A DNA stretch of 59,232 nt, from assembly GCA_017469925.1 (NCBI GenBank), contig JAFUFK010000009.1, positions 1 through 59,232 on the forward strand, given 5' to 3'. The translations under genes and the position numbers were made by a program. Source of the DNA: Bacteroidaceae bacterium (GTDB lineage Bacteria > Bacteroidota > Bacteroidia > Bacteroidales > Bacteroidaceae). The notes beneath the pieces are model-generated. The model worked only from the letters and a program-made list of their open reading frames with translations, did no database searches and had not been told where the DNA came from. Position 1 is the first letter of the stretch. Each line of letters begins with the position of its first letter. Shown piece by piece: positions 27,783 through 38,400 of this stretch.

Positions 27783-29378
27783 ATGAAAAATATCCTACAA
27801 TTAGCAAGGCATTATACGCCATCCCCTCGGGGAGGGATGGGGGTAGGGGTCGTCCTTTTCAGTCTCCATGCCATGGCGCAGGGCGACGCGCGTCCCAACA
27901 TCGTCTATATCATGACCGACGACCACACGGCACAGATGATGTCGTGCTACGGACAGAGCCCCATCCAGACGCCCAACCTCGACCGTCTGGCCCAGGAGGG
28001 TGTACGCTTCACCCACAGCTTCGTGGCCAACTCGCTCTCGGGGCCGAGCCGCGCCTGCATGCTCACGGGCAAACTCTCCCACAAGAACGGCTTCACCAAC
28101 AACGAGCACGGCATCTTCGACGGCTCGCAGCAGACCATGCCCAAACTGATGCAACTCGCGGGCTACCAGACCGCCCTCATCGGCAAGTGGCACCTCGTCT
28201 CCGAGCCCACGGGTTTCAACCACTGGGACATCCTCGAGGGGCAGGGCGAATACTACAACCCCACCTTCCTCCACGACGACGGCACCCAGAGCCGCGAACC
28301 GGGCTACTGCACCGACATCATCACCGACAAGGCCATCCAGTGGATGGAGGGGCGCGACCGCGAGCAGCCCTTCATCCTCTTCGTCCACCACAAGGCCTGC
28401 CACCGCGACTGGCTTCCCGACCTCAAGGACCTCCGGGCCTACGAGGACCAGACCTTCGACCTGCCCCAAAACTTCTGGGACACCTACGACGGGCGCCTGG
28501 CTGCCCAGCAGCAGGAGATGAGCATCGCCAGCCCGCACGACATGGACCTCATCTACGACAACAAGATATACCAGCCGGGCGACACCAGCCGCCTCTCCCA
28601 ACTCTATCTCGACTACGTCCGCCGGCTCTCCCCCGCCGACCAGCGCACCTACTTCCAGTTCCACGACTCCCTCAGCCAGGCCTTCCGGGCCCACCCCCTC
28701 ACGGGGCGCGCACTGACGGAGTTCAAGTTCCAGCGCTACATGCGCGACTATGCCAAAGTCACCAAGAGCCTCGACGAGAACGTGGGGCGCCTGATGCAGT
28801 ACCTGCGCGACCATGACCTCCTGGACAACACCCTCGTCGTCTATACCAGCGACCAGGGCTTCTACATGGGCGAACACGGGTGGTTCGACAAGCGATTCAT
28901 GTACGAGGAGAGCCTCAACACCCCCCTCCTGATGCGTCTGCCCAAGGGCTACGAAAGGCGCGGAATCGTCGATGAAATGGTGCAAAATATCGACTATGCC
29001 CCCACCTTCCTCCAGATGGCCGGGGCCGTTGTCCCCGACGACATACAGGGACAGTCGCTCGTGCCCCTGTTGAAGGAGGACGCCCGCTCCAGCGGGGAGC
29101 AATGGAGGGACGCCATCTACTACCACTACTACGAGTTCCCCGCCGAGCACCAGGTCAAGCGCCACTACGGCGTACGCACCCAGCGCTACAAGCTCATCCA
29201 CTTCTATCGCGACATCGACCAGTGGGAACTCTACGACCTGCAGACCGACCCCACCGAGATGCACAACCTCTATGGCAATCCGAAGTACAAGAAAGTGCAG
29301 CGCCAGATGCACCGCCGCCTGCGCCAACTGCAGCAACAGTACGACGACCCCATCGAGAAGGAACTCCGCGGCAAGTAA
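27783..29378 (+). CDS. Type I sulfatase (Ser-type, formylglycine-dependent)
   Basis: A 531-aa exported sulfatase, probably removing sulfate from host or plant glycans. 'NIVYIMTDDHTAQMMSCYG' supplies the metal-binding Asp pair. The maturation motif reads 'SLSGPSRACMLTGK', with Ser in the formylglycine position (SxPSR), so it needs an anSME-type maturase, not seen here. 'GKWHL', 'YTSDQGFYMGEHGWFDKR' complete the active site. The signal peptide is odd: MKNILQLA is followed by RHYTPSPRGGMGVGV, encoded by a GC-rich palindrome (about 27807-27851), before the hydrophobic VLFSLHAMAQ. Export may be impaired or start elsewhere. An array B copy follows. Confidence 0.88.
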   Translation: MKNILQLARHYTPSPRGGMGVGVVLFSLHAMAQGDARPNIVYIMTDDHTAQMMSCYGQSPIQTPNLDRLAQEGVRFTHSFVANSLSGPSRACMLTGKLSHKNGFTNNEHGIFDGSQQTMPKLMQLAGYQTALIGKWHLVSEPTGFNHWDILEGQGEYYNPTFLHDDGTQSREPGYCTDIITDKAIQWMEGRDREQPFILFVHHKACHRDWLPDLKDLRAYEDQTFDLPQNFWDTYDGRLAAQQQEMSIASPHDMDLIYDNKIYQPGDTSRLSQLYLDYVRRLSPADQRTYFQFHDSLSQAFRAHPLTGRALTEFKFQRYMRDYAKVTKSLDENVGRLMQYLRDHDLLDNTLVVYTSDQGFYMGEHGWFDKRFMYEESLNTPLLMRLPKGYERRGIVDEMVQNIDYAPTFLQMAGAVVPDDIQGQSLVPLLKEDARSSGEQWRDAIYYHYYEFPAEHQVKRHYGVRTQRYKLIHFYRDIDQWELYDLQTDPTEMHNLYGNPKYKKVQRQMHRRLRQLQQQYDDPIEKELRGK

Positions 29379-29444
29379 CCCGCCCCCCTCTCTTTTGTCA
29401 ACATTTTTGCGACCTCCCGGCGGGGGCCCTGGAGCCTGCCGATG

Positions 29445-29665
29445 GAAGTTATGTTAACCTACGGGCCGAGATAATATTAACCGTCGGCCCCAGATTAACA
29501 TAACTTAGGGGCGTAGGTTAACATAACTTCCGGCGACCCCTTCTGAGATCTGATGCAGAACCGCCGTTTATCATTGACAGCCAGGACGTTACGTCCTTAC
29601 GGGGCAGAGAGCGATGTGGAAGGACGGAGCCCGCCACGCCACACCGGTCGGTTGTAAGGATTTTT
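29445..29665 (-). repeat. Palindrome array B2, inverted copy of the B module
   Basis: A perfect 20-bp inverted repeat bounds the array (29445-29464 with 29513-29532; GGAAGTTATGTTAACCTACG and its complement). Inner cores at 29454, 29477, 29495 and 29518 give the same 23-18-23 spacing as B1. Read on the minus strand, the flank continues with GAAGGGGTCGCC and ends with AAAAATCCTTACAACCG (29665-29649), in the same order as B1, so about 220 bp are related. The 29379-29762 gap contains this element and the next promoter only. Confidence 0.85.
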
Positions 29666-29722
29666 CAGAAGGGGAATGAACTAAATCACATAAAAATAGG
29701 GGCGGAAAAGAATCTTTTTTCG

Positions 29723-29730
29723 TATATTTG
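29723..29730 (+). promoter_or_regulatory. Promoter -7 box of the GH-D-like gene
   Basis: TATATTTG, 32 nt before the ATG at 29763. A T-run precedes it; no clear -33 box. Confidence 0.6.
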
Positions 29731-29762
29731 CACCCAGAGACTAACGAAAAAGACGAAATGGT

Positions 29763-31985
29763 ATGAAACGACACACCCTCGGACTTATCCTCCTCGTCGC
29801 CGCCACAGGCGCTATGGCACAGACGTACGTGCCGCAGGTCTATCCCCAACAGCAGACGCTGGTGGGCGAGGCCCGGCTCGCGGTGCGCGACTCCGTATTC
29901 ACCCTGAGCAACGAGGTGCTGGAGGCCTCGTTCACTTGCCAGGACGGCAGCCTGCGCTTCGGCGGCTGCGAGGCATTGGGACTGCGCGCGGGGACGGAAC
30001 TGTTCTCGTTCACCCTGGGCTCGGCGGGCACGCTGACGAAGGCGTGCAGCGAACTGCTGCTCGACACACTCTATACCGAGGACCTCACGGGCAGCCCGAC
30101 GGCCACGCGCGGCGCCGAACACTTCGACGGCAAGGCGCTGGTGGCCCGTTTCATCTACGGCACCTCGCTCGAAGTGACGTGGCGGGCCGTACTGCGCGAC
30201 GGCAGCCACTACCTGCGCACCGAAATGCACCTCCGCGCCCTGCGCAACATACGCATGCACCACATCGTAGCCATGCAGTACCAGGTGGAGGGCGACACGC
30301 CCAAGGTATCGGGCAACACGCGCGGTTCGGTGCTGGCAAGCCAACGCCTGTTTGCCGGACTGGAGACGCCGATGGGCATCAACGAGACGGCAAGTCAGGA
30401 CGACGGCTCGACGCTGATTACGGGCACGTGGAGCCGCAACGTACTGCTCGAGGCCGGACGGTCGTGGACGGTGAGCAGCGTCGTGGGCCTGATGGGCGAG
30501 AGACAGCAGCGGCGCTCGTTCCTGGCCTACAGCGAACGGGAGCGCGCCGTGCCCTGGCGACCGATGCCCGTCTATATCAGCTGGTACGAACTGAACATCG
30601 ACCGCAACAACGACCCCGACTACACGACGAACATGAACATCTCGCAGTGCGTGGACGTGATGAAGCAGTGGAAGACCCACCTCTCCGACGCCTATCAGAC
30701 GGACGTCAAGGCCTTCGTCTGGGACGACGGCTGGGACCACTACGGCACGTGGACCTTCAACCCCAACTTCCCGAACGGATTCCAGGAGGCCGACGACGTG
30801 GCACGCCAGATGGGCAGCGGCATCGGAGCCTGGCTGGGCCCCGTGGGCGGCTACGGACAGAGCGGCAACTACCGGCGCCAGTACTGGGCCGACAAGGGGG
30901 GCGTGCAACTCTCGAACCCCGCATATTACCAGACGTTCTGGGACGCCTGTAAGTACATGGTAGAGCACTACGACTTCCGCTTCTTCAAGTTCGACGGCAT
31001 CAGCGCCCAGTTCTCGGCCACAGGGCCCGACTCGGGCACGACGGGCGAGGAGAACGCCGAGGCCATCATCGACATGGAGAGCCAGATACGCCAGCAGTTG
31101 CGCCCCGACATCTTCTTCAACACCACCGTAGGCACGTGGGCCAGCCCCTTCTGGTTCCACTTCACCGACGCCGTCTGGCGACAGGAACAGGACTACGGCA
31201 CCATCGGCAACAACACTATCGACCGCGAAAACTGGATTACGTACCGCGACCGGCTGGTCTATCAGAACTTCGTGCAGAACGCCCCGCTATGCCCCATCAA
31301 TACGCTGATGACCCACGGATTCATCCTCTCCAGTCACGGCAACGTCAGCCAAAACCGCACCTACCAGGCCGTACTGCGCGAGATGCGCTGCGCCTTTGCC
31401 TGCGGCAGCGGCATGGTGGAACTCTACAACGACTACAGCCTGATGAACAGCATCAACGGCGGCAAACTGTGGGCCGACCTGGCCGAGTGCATCCAATGGC
31501 AACGGGAACAGGCCGACGTACTGCCCGACATCCACTGGGTGGGCGGCAACCCGTGGGACGGCTCGAAGGCCAACATCTACGGCTGGGCAGCCTGGAACGG
31601 ACTGAAGTCGGTCGTAACCCTGCGCAACGGCAGCAACTCGGCCCAACGCTTCACCACCACCCTGCGCCAGATGCTCGACATCCCCGCCTCGGTCACGGGC
31701 AGCATCACGCTGTCGAAGGCCTTCCGCGTACAAACCAGCCTGAGCGGACTCACTGAGGGCACACCCATCGACATCGACCAGACGCTCTCGCTCTTGCTAC
31801 CCGCAAGCAGCGTGTACGTCTTCAACGGTATCGACAGCGAGCGAACCGCCGTCGAGGGCCCTCAGGACGGGCCAACGACCACCGTACGGACCAGTCGCAT
31901 CTACGACCTCAGCGGCCGCCCCGTAGCCGAGCCCCAGAGGGGGGTATATATCCAAAACGGCACAAAAATACTTCGGAAAGACTAA
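29763..31985 (+). CDS. Secreted GH-D-clan-like glycoside hydrolase (GH36/GH27-like)
   Basis: A 740-aa exported enzyme (signal peptide ending GAMAQ). An N-terminal beta-sandwich (about 25-260) precedes a TIM barrel with 'PVYISWYELNID', 'VKAFVWDDGWDHYGTW', 'IGAWLGPVGGYG' and 'FRFFKFDGISA', the last resembling the Asp nucleophile strand of alpha-galactosidase-like enzymes. A small C-terminal beta domain follows. The specificity cannot be read from sequence; some relatives are loosely annotated 'enterotoxin' or alpha-galactosidase. The last residues 'IYDLSGRPVAEPQRGVYIQN' are a sorting-like tail shared with the GH127 and PI-PLC proteins. It is single, between array B2 and tRNA-Leu. Confidence 0.7.
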   Translation: MKRHTLGLILLVAATGAMAQTYVPQVYPQQQTLVGEARLAVRDSVFTLSNEVLEASFTCQDGSLRFGGCEALGLRAGTELFSFTLGSAGTLTKACSELLLDTLYTEDLTGSPTATRGAEHFDGKALVARFIYGTSLEVTWRAVLRDGSHYLRTEMHLRALRNIRMHHIVAMQYQVEGDTPKVSGNTRGSVLASQRLFAGLETPMGINETASQDDGSTLITGTWSRNVLLEAGRSWTVSSVVGLMGERQQRRSFLAYSERERAVPWRPMPVYISWYELNIDRNNDPDYTTNMNISQCVDVMKQWKTHLSDAYQTDVKAFVWDDGWDHYGTWTFNPNFPNGFQEADDVARQMGSGIGAWLGPVGGYGQSGNYRRQYWADKGGVQLSNPAYYQTFWDACKYMVEHYDFRFFKFDGISAQFSATGPDSGTTGEENAEAIIDMESQIRQQLRPDIFFNTTVGTWASPFWFHFTDAVWRQEQDYGTIGNNTIDRENWITYRDRLVYQNFVQNAPLCPINTLMTHGFILSSHGNVSQNRTYQAVLREMRCAFACGSGMVELYNDYSLMNSINGGKLWADLAECIQWQREQADVLPDIHWVGGNPWDGSKANIYGWAAWNGLKSVVTLRNGSNSAQRFTTTLRQMLDIPASVTGSITLSKAFRVQTSLSGLTEGTPIDIDQTLSLLLPASSVYVFNGIDSERTAVEGPQDGPTTTVRTSRIYDLSGRPVAEPQRGVYIQNGTKILRKD

Positions 31986-32024
31986 ATTTTTCACTTTCAT
32001 CTTTCCACTTTCAACTTTTTGTCG

Positions 32025-32032
32025 TATCTTTG
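32025..32032 (+). promoter_or_regulatory. Promoter -7 box of tRNA-Leu
   Basis: TATCTTTG, 10 nt before the first base of the tRNA, preceded by CTTTCAAC-type repeats. Confidence 0.7.
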
Positions 32033-32042
32033 CACCGCAAAA

Positions 32043-32124
32043 GCCCAGATGGCGGAATCGGTAGACGCGCTGGTCTCAAACACCAGTGGGGCAACCCGTG
32101 CCGGTTCGACCCCGGCTCTGGGTA
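32043..32124 (+). tRNA. tRNA-Leu (CAA)
   Basis: The acceptor stem GCCCAGA/TCTGGGT, anticodon stem CTGGT/ACCAG around loop CTCAAAC (anticodon CAA), a long variable arm (TGGGGCAACCCG) and the T-arm GCCGG TTCGACC CCGGC are all intact. The discriminator is A and CCA is not encoded. The class II fold with anticodon CAA assigns leucine. Confidence 0.95.
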
Positions 32125-32126
32125 CG

Positions 32127-32162
32127 AAAGCGGGGAAAGACATCTTGTTCTCTCCCCGCTTT
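32127..32162 (+). terminator. tRNA-Leu terminator
   Basis: AAAGCGGGGA (32127-32136) pairs with TCCCCGCTTT (32153-32162), followed by TT. It sits 3 nt after the tRNA and 30 nt before rsfS. Confidence 0.85.
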
Positions 32163-32191
32163 TTAGTCAAAAGGACAACAAAGAATAATAT

Positions 32192-32551
32192 ATGGACAAC
32201 ACGGAACTACTTATCGACAAGATTGTCAAAGGCATACAGGAGAAGAAGGGTCGCAACGTGACCATCGTTGACCTGCGCGGAATCGAGGACACCATCTGCA
32301 AGGCCTTCGTGCTCTGCACCGCAGGTTCACCCACCCAGGCACAGGCCCTGGCCGACAGCATCGCCGACGTGGCACGCAAGGAGGCCGGTGCCAAACCCAT
32401 CGCCGTAGAGGGACTGCGCCAGTCGCTCTGGGTGGCCATGGACTATGCCGACGTGATGGTACACATCTTCCTGCCCGAAGTGCGTGAGTTCTACGACCTG
32501 GAACACCTCTGGGCCGATGCCGAACTGACGGAGATTAAGGATTTGGATTAA
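32192..32551 (+). CDS. rsfS: Ribosomal silencing factor RsfS
   Basis: A 119-aa factor that binds uL14 and blocks subunit joining during starvation. The Iojap/RsfS fold is indicated by 'DLRGIEDTICKAFVLCTAGS', 'ADSIADVARKEAGAKPIAVEG' and the conserved 'WVAMDYADVMVHIFLPEVREFYDLEHLW'-type block (quoted in part). ftsH follows after 27 bp and cdsA after that; rsfS-ftsH-cdsA is a common Bacteroidetes order. Confidence 0.95.
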   Translation: MDNTELLIDKIVKGIQEKKGRNVTIVDLRGIEDTICKAFVLCTAGSPTQAQALADSIADVARKEAGAKPIAVEGLRQSLWVAMDYADVMVHIFLPEVREFYDLEHLWADAELTEIKDLD

Positions 32552-32578
32552 CCATTTAAGGTTTAACGTTTAAGGATT

Positions 32579-34543
32579 ATGGCTGAACAAAACAACAATA
32601 AAATACCGAACAAGGCGAATAAGAATAACAAGAAGCAGCGGATGCCGCGCTTCAACCTGAGTTGGTTCTACCTGATTATCGCCGTCGTGCTGGGTTGGCT
32701 CTTCCTGAACAGCGAGGGCACCGGTGGCGGCGGCATGACGAAGACGGCCAACTACAGCGAGTTTCGCCAGTACGTGGAACAGGGCTACGCCTCGCGCATC
32801 GAGGTGAACAGCGACCAACAGCAGGTGACGATGTACGTCAAGGCGGAACACATCCGCGACGTATTCCGCAGTGCCGGCAAGGACGCCGGCGGCGCTGAAC
32901 CGCGCGTCGTCGTAGAGTACGGTTCGACCGACAAACTCGAGGAGTTCCTCGATGCCCAACAGGAGGCAGGAAACTTCGACGGCAGCGTGACGTACAAGAA
33001 GAACGACGGCATGCTCTACCACATACTCATCAACTTCGGCCCCTTCCTGCTGCTCATCTTCTTCTGGGTCTTCATCATGAACCGCATGGGCAGCGGCGGC
33101 GGCATGGGCGGCATGAACATCTTCAACGTCGGGCGCAGTCGTGCCCAACGTGTCGAGGTCGATGAGAAGTCGAAGGTCACCTTCGCCGACGTAGCCGGCC
33201 AGGCCGGGGCTAAGCAGGAGGTGCGCGAGATTGTGGAGTTCCTGAAGAATCCCAAGAAGTTTACCGACCTCGGCGGCAAGATTCCCAAGGGTGCCCTGCT
33301 CGTAGGCCCGCCGGGAACAGGTAAGACCCTGTTGGCCAAGGCCGTAGCCGGAGAGGCCGACGTGCCCTTCTTCACCATGTCGGGCAGCGACTTCGTGGAG
33401 ATGTTCGTGGGCGTCGGAGCCAGTCGTGTCCGCGACCTCTTCCGTCAGGCCAAGGAGAATAGTCCCTGCATCATCTTCATCGACGAAATCGATGCCGTGG
33501 GCCGTGCCCGCAGTCGCAACGCCATGATGGGTGGCAACGACGAGCGCGAGAGCACCCTCAACCAGTTGCTGACCGAGATGGACGGCTTCGGCACCAACAG
33601 CGGTGTCATCATCCTGGCCGCCACCAACCGGGCCGACATCCTGGACAAGGCACTGCTGCGCGCAGGACGTTTCGACCGACAGATTCACGTTGACCTGCCC
33701 GACGTCAACGAACGTAAGGAAATCTTCCAAGTCCACTTGAAGCCCCTGAAGGTGGACAACTCCCTCGACATCGACTTCCTGGCTCGCCAGACTCCGGGCT
33801 TCTCGGGTGCCGACATCGCCAACGTCTGCAACGAGGCTGCCCTGATTGCCGCCCGTCACAACAAGACCAGTGTGACGAAGGACGACTTCCTCTCGGCCGT
33901 AGATCGCATCATCGGCGGACTGGAGAAGAAGACCAAAGTGCTGACCGACGAGGAGAAGCGCACCATCGCCCTGCACGAAGCCGGCCATGCCACCATCTCG
34001 TGGAACCTCCAGTATGCCAACCCGCTCGTCAAGGTTACCATCGTACCGCGCGGCCGTGCCCTCGGTGCTGCCTGGTACTTGCCCGAGGAGCGACAGATAA
34101 CCACCCGCGAACAGATGCTCGACGAGATGTGTTCCCTCCTGGGCGGACGTGCTGCCGAAGAACTCTTTACGGGCCACATCAGCAGCGGCGCCATGAACGA
34201 CCTCGAGCGCGTCACGAAGCAGGCCTACGGCATGATTGCCTACATGGGAATGAGCGACCGACTGCCCAACCTCTGCTACTACAATAACGAGGAGTATCAG
34301 TTCTCGAAGCCCTACAGCGAGGAGACCGCACGCCTCATCGACCAGGAGGTACAGAAGATGATTGACGAGCAGTACGCCCGTGCTAAGCAAATCCTGACCG
34401 AGAAGGCCGAAGGCCATGGCCAACTGGCCCAACTGCTCGTCGAGCGCGAGGTCATCTTTGCCGAGGACGTCGAACGCATCTTCGGTCCGCGTCCCTGGGC
34501 CAGCCGAGCCGACGAACTGCTTGAAAACAGTGAGAAACTTTGA
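32579..34543 (+). CDS. ftsH: ATP-dependent zinc metalloprotease FtsH
   Basis: A membrane-anchored AAA+ protease degrading misfolded membrane and regulatory proteins. The 654-aa product has two N-terminal membrane segments (about 28-45 and 145-167), Walker A '[13 protein letters not shown]', Walker B '[12 protein letters not shown]', SRH '[19 protein letters not shown]' and the zinc site '[10 protein letters not shown]' in the M41 domain. A Lys/Asn-rich cytosolic tail precedes the first membrane segment, as in Bacteroidetes homologues. cdsA starts 3 bp after its stop, implying coupling. Confidence 0.97.
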   Translation: MAEQNNNKIPNKANKNNKKQRMPRFNLSWFYLIIAVVLGWLFLNSEGTGGGGMTKTANYSEFRQYVEQGYASRIEVNSDQQQVTMYVKAEHIRDVFRSAGKDAGGAEPRVVVEYGSTDKLEEFLDAQQEAGNFDGSVTYKKNDGMLYHILINFGPFLLLIFFWVFIMNRMGSGGGMGGMNIFNVGRSRAQRVEVDEKSKVTFADVAGQAGAKQEVREIVEFLKNPKKFTDLGGKIPKGALLVGPPGTGKTLLAKAVAGEADVPFFTMSGSDFVEMFVGVGASRVRDLFRQAKENSPCIIFIDEIDAVGRARSRNAMMGGNDERESTLNQLLTEMDGFGTNSGVIILAATNRADILDKALLRAGRFDRQIHVDLPDVNERKEIFQVHLKPLKVDNSLDIDFLARQTPGFSGADIANVCNEAALIAARHNKTSVTKDDFLSAVDRIIGGLEKKTKVLTDEEKRTIALHEAGHATISWNLQYANPLVKVTIVPRGRALGAAWYLPEERQITTREQMLDEMCSLLGGRAAEELFTGHISSGAMNDLERVTKQAYGMIAYMGMSDRLPNLCYYNNEEYQFSKPYSEETARLIDQEVQKMIDEQYARAKQILTEKAEGHGQLAQLLVEREVIFAEDVERIFGPRPWASRADELLENSEKL

Positions 34544-34546
34544 ACT

Positions 34547-35395
34547 ATGAAAAGCAACCTTATCATCCGCACCCTGACCGGCATCCTCTTCCTGGTCGTA
34601 ATGATAGGCGGCATCGTCTATAGTCCCCTGACGATGGGCCTTCTTTTCACCCTCATCACCGCCCTCAGCGTCCACGAGTTCTGTGAAATCGTTTCCGAGC
34701 GCGACGACGTCGAGATAAATCCTATGATATGCACCCTCGCCGGTGCCTATCTGTTCCTGGCCTTCTTCGGCTACCTGAGCGGACTGACACCTACGCCAGC
34801 CGTCTTCGTGCCCTACCTCATCAGCATTGTCTATCTGCTCATCAGCGAACTCTACCTTCAGCGCGAAAGCCCCATCAACAACTGGGCCTACACGATGATG
34901 AGCCAGATGTACGTTGCCCTGCCCCTCTGCATGGTACCCGTGCTTGGCTACATCACCGACAGCGCCCACCCCATGCAACCCGCCGACTACCGCTGGACGT
35001 TCCCCTTGGCCGTATTCCTATTCCTTTGGACCAGCGACACGGGGGCCTACTGCGTCGGTTCGCTCTTCGGCAAGCACCGCCTTTTTGAGCGCATCTCGCC
35101 CAAGAAGTCATGGGAAGGCTCCGTAGGTGGTGCCCTGTTGGCCCTCGTAGCAGCCCTCATCGTCAGCCACTACGACGCTTCGCTTACCCTGCCCCAGTGG
35201 CTTGGGTTTGCCCTCGTAGTTGTTGTCTTCGGCACGTGGGGCGACCTGGTCGAAAGCCTCCTGAAGCGCCAACTCGGCATCAAGGACAGCGGCCGCATAC
35301 TGCCCGGCCACGGGGGCATGCTCGACCGCTTCGACTCCTCCCTGCTTGCCCTGCCTGCCACGGTGGTCTATCTCTACACCCTCTCCATCGTCTGA
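34547..35395 (+). CDS. cdsA: Phosphatidate cytidylyltransferase
   Basis: An inner-membrane enzyme making CDP-diacylglycerol from phosphatidate and CTP. The 282-aa protein is polytopic (about eight hydrophobic segments) and carries the CdsA signature: 'SDTGAYCVGSLFGKH', 'ISPKKSWEGSVGG' and 'FGTWGDLVESLLKRQLGIKDSGRILPGHGGMLDRFDS' (quoted in parts). It lies 3 bp after ftsH and 26 bp before the DUF5107 gene. Confidence 0.96.
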   Translation: MKSNLIIRTLTGILFLVVMIGGIVYSPLTMGLLFTLITALSVHEFCEIVSERDDVEINPMICTLAGAYLFLAFFGYLSGLTPTPAVFVPYLISIVYLLISELYLQRESPINNWAYTMMSQMYVALPLCMVPVLGYITDSAHPMQPADYRWTFPLAVFLFLWTSDTGAYCVGSLFGKHRLFERISPKKSWEGSVGGALLALVAALIVSHYDASLTLPQWLGFALVVVVFGTWGDLVESLLKRQLGIKDSGRILPGHGGMLDRFDSSLLALPATVVYLYTLSIV

Positions 35396-35421
35396 GAAAA
35401 ACATCCAAAAACCTTACACTT

Positions 35422-38400
35422 ATGAATAACACAAACATCGCGAAGGCTGACAAGGTATTGGCCTGGCGCGAAGATATTGTCATTCCTACCTACGAGGTAG
35501 GTTGTGAGGAGAAGAACCCCATATTCCTGGAGAAGCGGGTCTATCAGGGTTCGTCGGGAGTGGTCTATCCCTACCCTGTGGTGGAGAGCATCGCCAACGA
35601 ACCCACCGACCACACGTACCATGCCGTCTATCTCGAGAACGAGTACCTAAAAGTGATGATACTGCCCGAACTGGGTGGGCGCATACAGATGGCCTACGAC
35701 AAACTTCGCCAACGCCATTTCGTCTATTACAACCACGTCGTGAAGCCTGCCCTCGTGGGACTTACGGGCCCATGGATAAGCGGCGGCATCGAGTTCAACT
35801 GGCCCCAGCACCACCGCCCATCGACCTTCCTGCCCATCGACTGCACCATCGAGGAGGAGGCCCAAGACGGCTCGGTCACCGTCTGGTGCAACGAGATGGA
35901 GCGCATGTTCCACCAGAAGGGACTTGTCGGCTTCACGCTGCGTCCCGGCTGTGCCTACCTGGAGATTCATGCCCAGTTATCGAACCGCACCCCCCTGCCC
36001 CAGACCTTCCTTTGGTGGGCCAACCCCGCCGTGGAGGTGAACGACGAGTACCAGAGCGTATTCCCGCCCGACGTGAATGCCGTCTTCGACCACGGCAAGC
36101 GCGCCGTCTCCTCGTTCCCCATCGCCACGGGCACGTACTACAAGATGGACTACTCGGCCGGCGTCGATATCTCGAACTACAAGAACATCAAGGTGCCGAC
36201 GTCGTACATGGCCGTGAACTCCAAGTACGACTTCGAGGGTGGTTACGAGAACGACACCCAAGCCGGCATGCTCCACGTGGCCAGCCACCACCTGTCGCCC
36301 GGCAAGAAGCAGTGGACCTGGGGCAACGGCGACTTCGGACGCGCCTGGGACCGCAACCTGACCGACCCCGCCACGCCCGAGGAGGCCGCCGCCCACCACA
36401 TCGACCGCACGGGTTACCGCCCCTACATCGAACTGATGGCAGGCGTATATACGGAGAACCAGCCCGACTTTACGTGGCTCATGCCCTACGAAGAGAAGCA
36501 ATTCACCCAGTACTTCATGCCCTACCGCGAACTGGGCGTGGTGAAGCAGGCCTCCAGGGACTTCATCTTCAACATCAAGGAGACCGAGCACGGCGTGCGC
36601 ATCTGGATATTGGCCACCTCGCGGCAGGAGGTGCACCTCCTACTGAGCCACAAGGGGCAAACCCTCCTCGACGAAACCCACACGCTCTCGCCCGAGACCG
36701 TCTTCACGAAGGACATCGACGTCCGGGGCGCCGCCCTGGGCGAACTCTACTTCACCCTCTCGCCCCTCGACCCCTGTCTCTCGCCCCTCACGTGGCATGC
36801 CGAGCCCGACGAGGTGCGCCCCATCCCCGACGCCGCCGAGGCAGCCTTGTCGCCTGAGGAGACAAAGACGGTGGACCAACTCTACCTCACCGGCCTCCAC
36901 CTCGAGCAGTATCGCCACGCCACCTGGTCGGCACTCGACTACTACGAGGAGGCCCTGCGCCGCGACCCGCGCGACGTCCGCTGCCTCAACCAGATAGGTC
37001 TCTGGTACCTGCGTCGAGGCCGTTTCCAGAAGGCAGAGCAGTACCTGCGCCGCGCCGTAAGGGTCTGGCAGCGTCGCAATCCCAACCCCTACGACGGCGA
37101 GCCCATCTTCAACCTGGCCCTGGCCCTGAAATACCAGATTCGCAAACAGGAGGCCTACGAACTCTTCTGGAAAGCCTCGTGGAACAAGGCCTGGGCCGAC
37201 GCCGCCTACTTCGAGGCCGCCCGCATCAGCCTCTCCGACGGCCGTCTGACCGATGCCCTCGACGAGGTGGAGCGCGCCCTCATCAGCAACTCCCACAACC
37301 ACCAGGCCCGTGCCCTCAAGGCCACCATCCTGCGCCGTCTCGGTCGCCACGACGAGGCCCTGACGTGGATTCGCGAGTCCCTGGCCATCGACCGCTTCAA
37401 CTACGGCTGTCTCTACGAACAGTACCTGCTGACCGCCGACAAGGCCTGTCTCGCACACCTCCAAGAACTCATGCACGGCAACATCCACAACTACCACGAG
37501 TTGGCCCTCGACTATGCCCTGGCCTATCAGTGGCAAGAGGCCGACGACGTGCTCGCCCTCGTCGGCACGCCCTCGCCCCTGACCCTCTTCCATCGTGCTT
37601 GGTTCCACGCCGGGATGGGGCTGCCCGAGGAGTTTGAGGCGCTCTGCCAGGAGGCCGAGGAATGCTCTCCCGACCTATGCTTCCCCAACCGGCTCGAAGA
37701 TGTCGTGGTGCTCACTGCCGCCAAGTCCCTGATCAGCCCCTCTTCGAAGAGCAAGACGGGCGCCCTCGCCTCCTACCTCCTTGGTTGCCTCTACTACGAC
37801 AAGCGACAATACGACGTCGCTGTGGAAAACTGGGAACTGTCGGCAAGGCTGAATCCAGCGTTCCCCACCGTCTGGCGCAACCTGGCCCTATACCATTATA
37901 ATAAGGCCCGCCAGCCCGAGGTGGCCCTCGAGATGATGGAACGCGCCTTCCACCTCGACGAGACCGACGCCCGCGTCCTGATGGAACTCGACCAACTCTA
38001 CAAGGTCATGCAGCGGCCCCACGCCGAGCGGTTGGCCCTACTGCAACGGCATTCCGACCTCGTCCGACAGCGCGACGACCTCCTGCTCGAAGAGATTACC
38101 CTGCTCAACCAACTGGGCCGCTTCCAGGAGGCCAAACAACGGCTTGATGCCCACCACTTCCATCCGTGGGAGGGTGGCGAAGGCAAGGTGCCTGCGCAGT
38201 ACCAGATTGCTCGTGTAGAACTGGCCAAGCAAGACCTCGGCCCCACGGCCATCCGTCTCCTGACCGAGTGCCTCAGCTACCCGCCCCACCTGGGCGAGGG
38301 CAAGCTCTACGGCGCACAGGAGAACGACTTCCACTACCTCCTCGCCCTCGCCTACGAACGCCAGGGCGATGCCCAGCAGGCCCGCCACCACTACGAACTC

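Noticed and set aside
29763-31985. Labelling the GH-D-like protein an enterotoxin
   Set aside because: That name is attached to relatives by annotation habit; the barrel motifs indicate a glycosidase fold and nothing indicates toxicity.
32570-34978. 802-aa open frame antisense to ftsH and cdsA
   Set aside because: Both plus-strand genes carry complete signatures; the antisense frame has none.
35110-35421. Extension of the DUF5107 gene upstream to 35110
   Set aside because: It would overlap the end of cdsA by nearly 290 bp; the ATG at 35422 gives a normal 26-bp gap.
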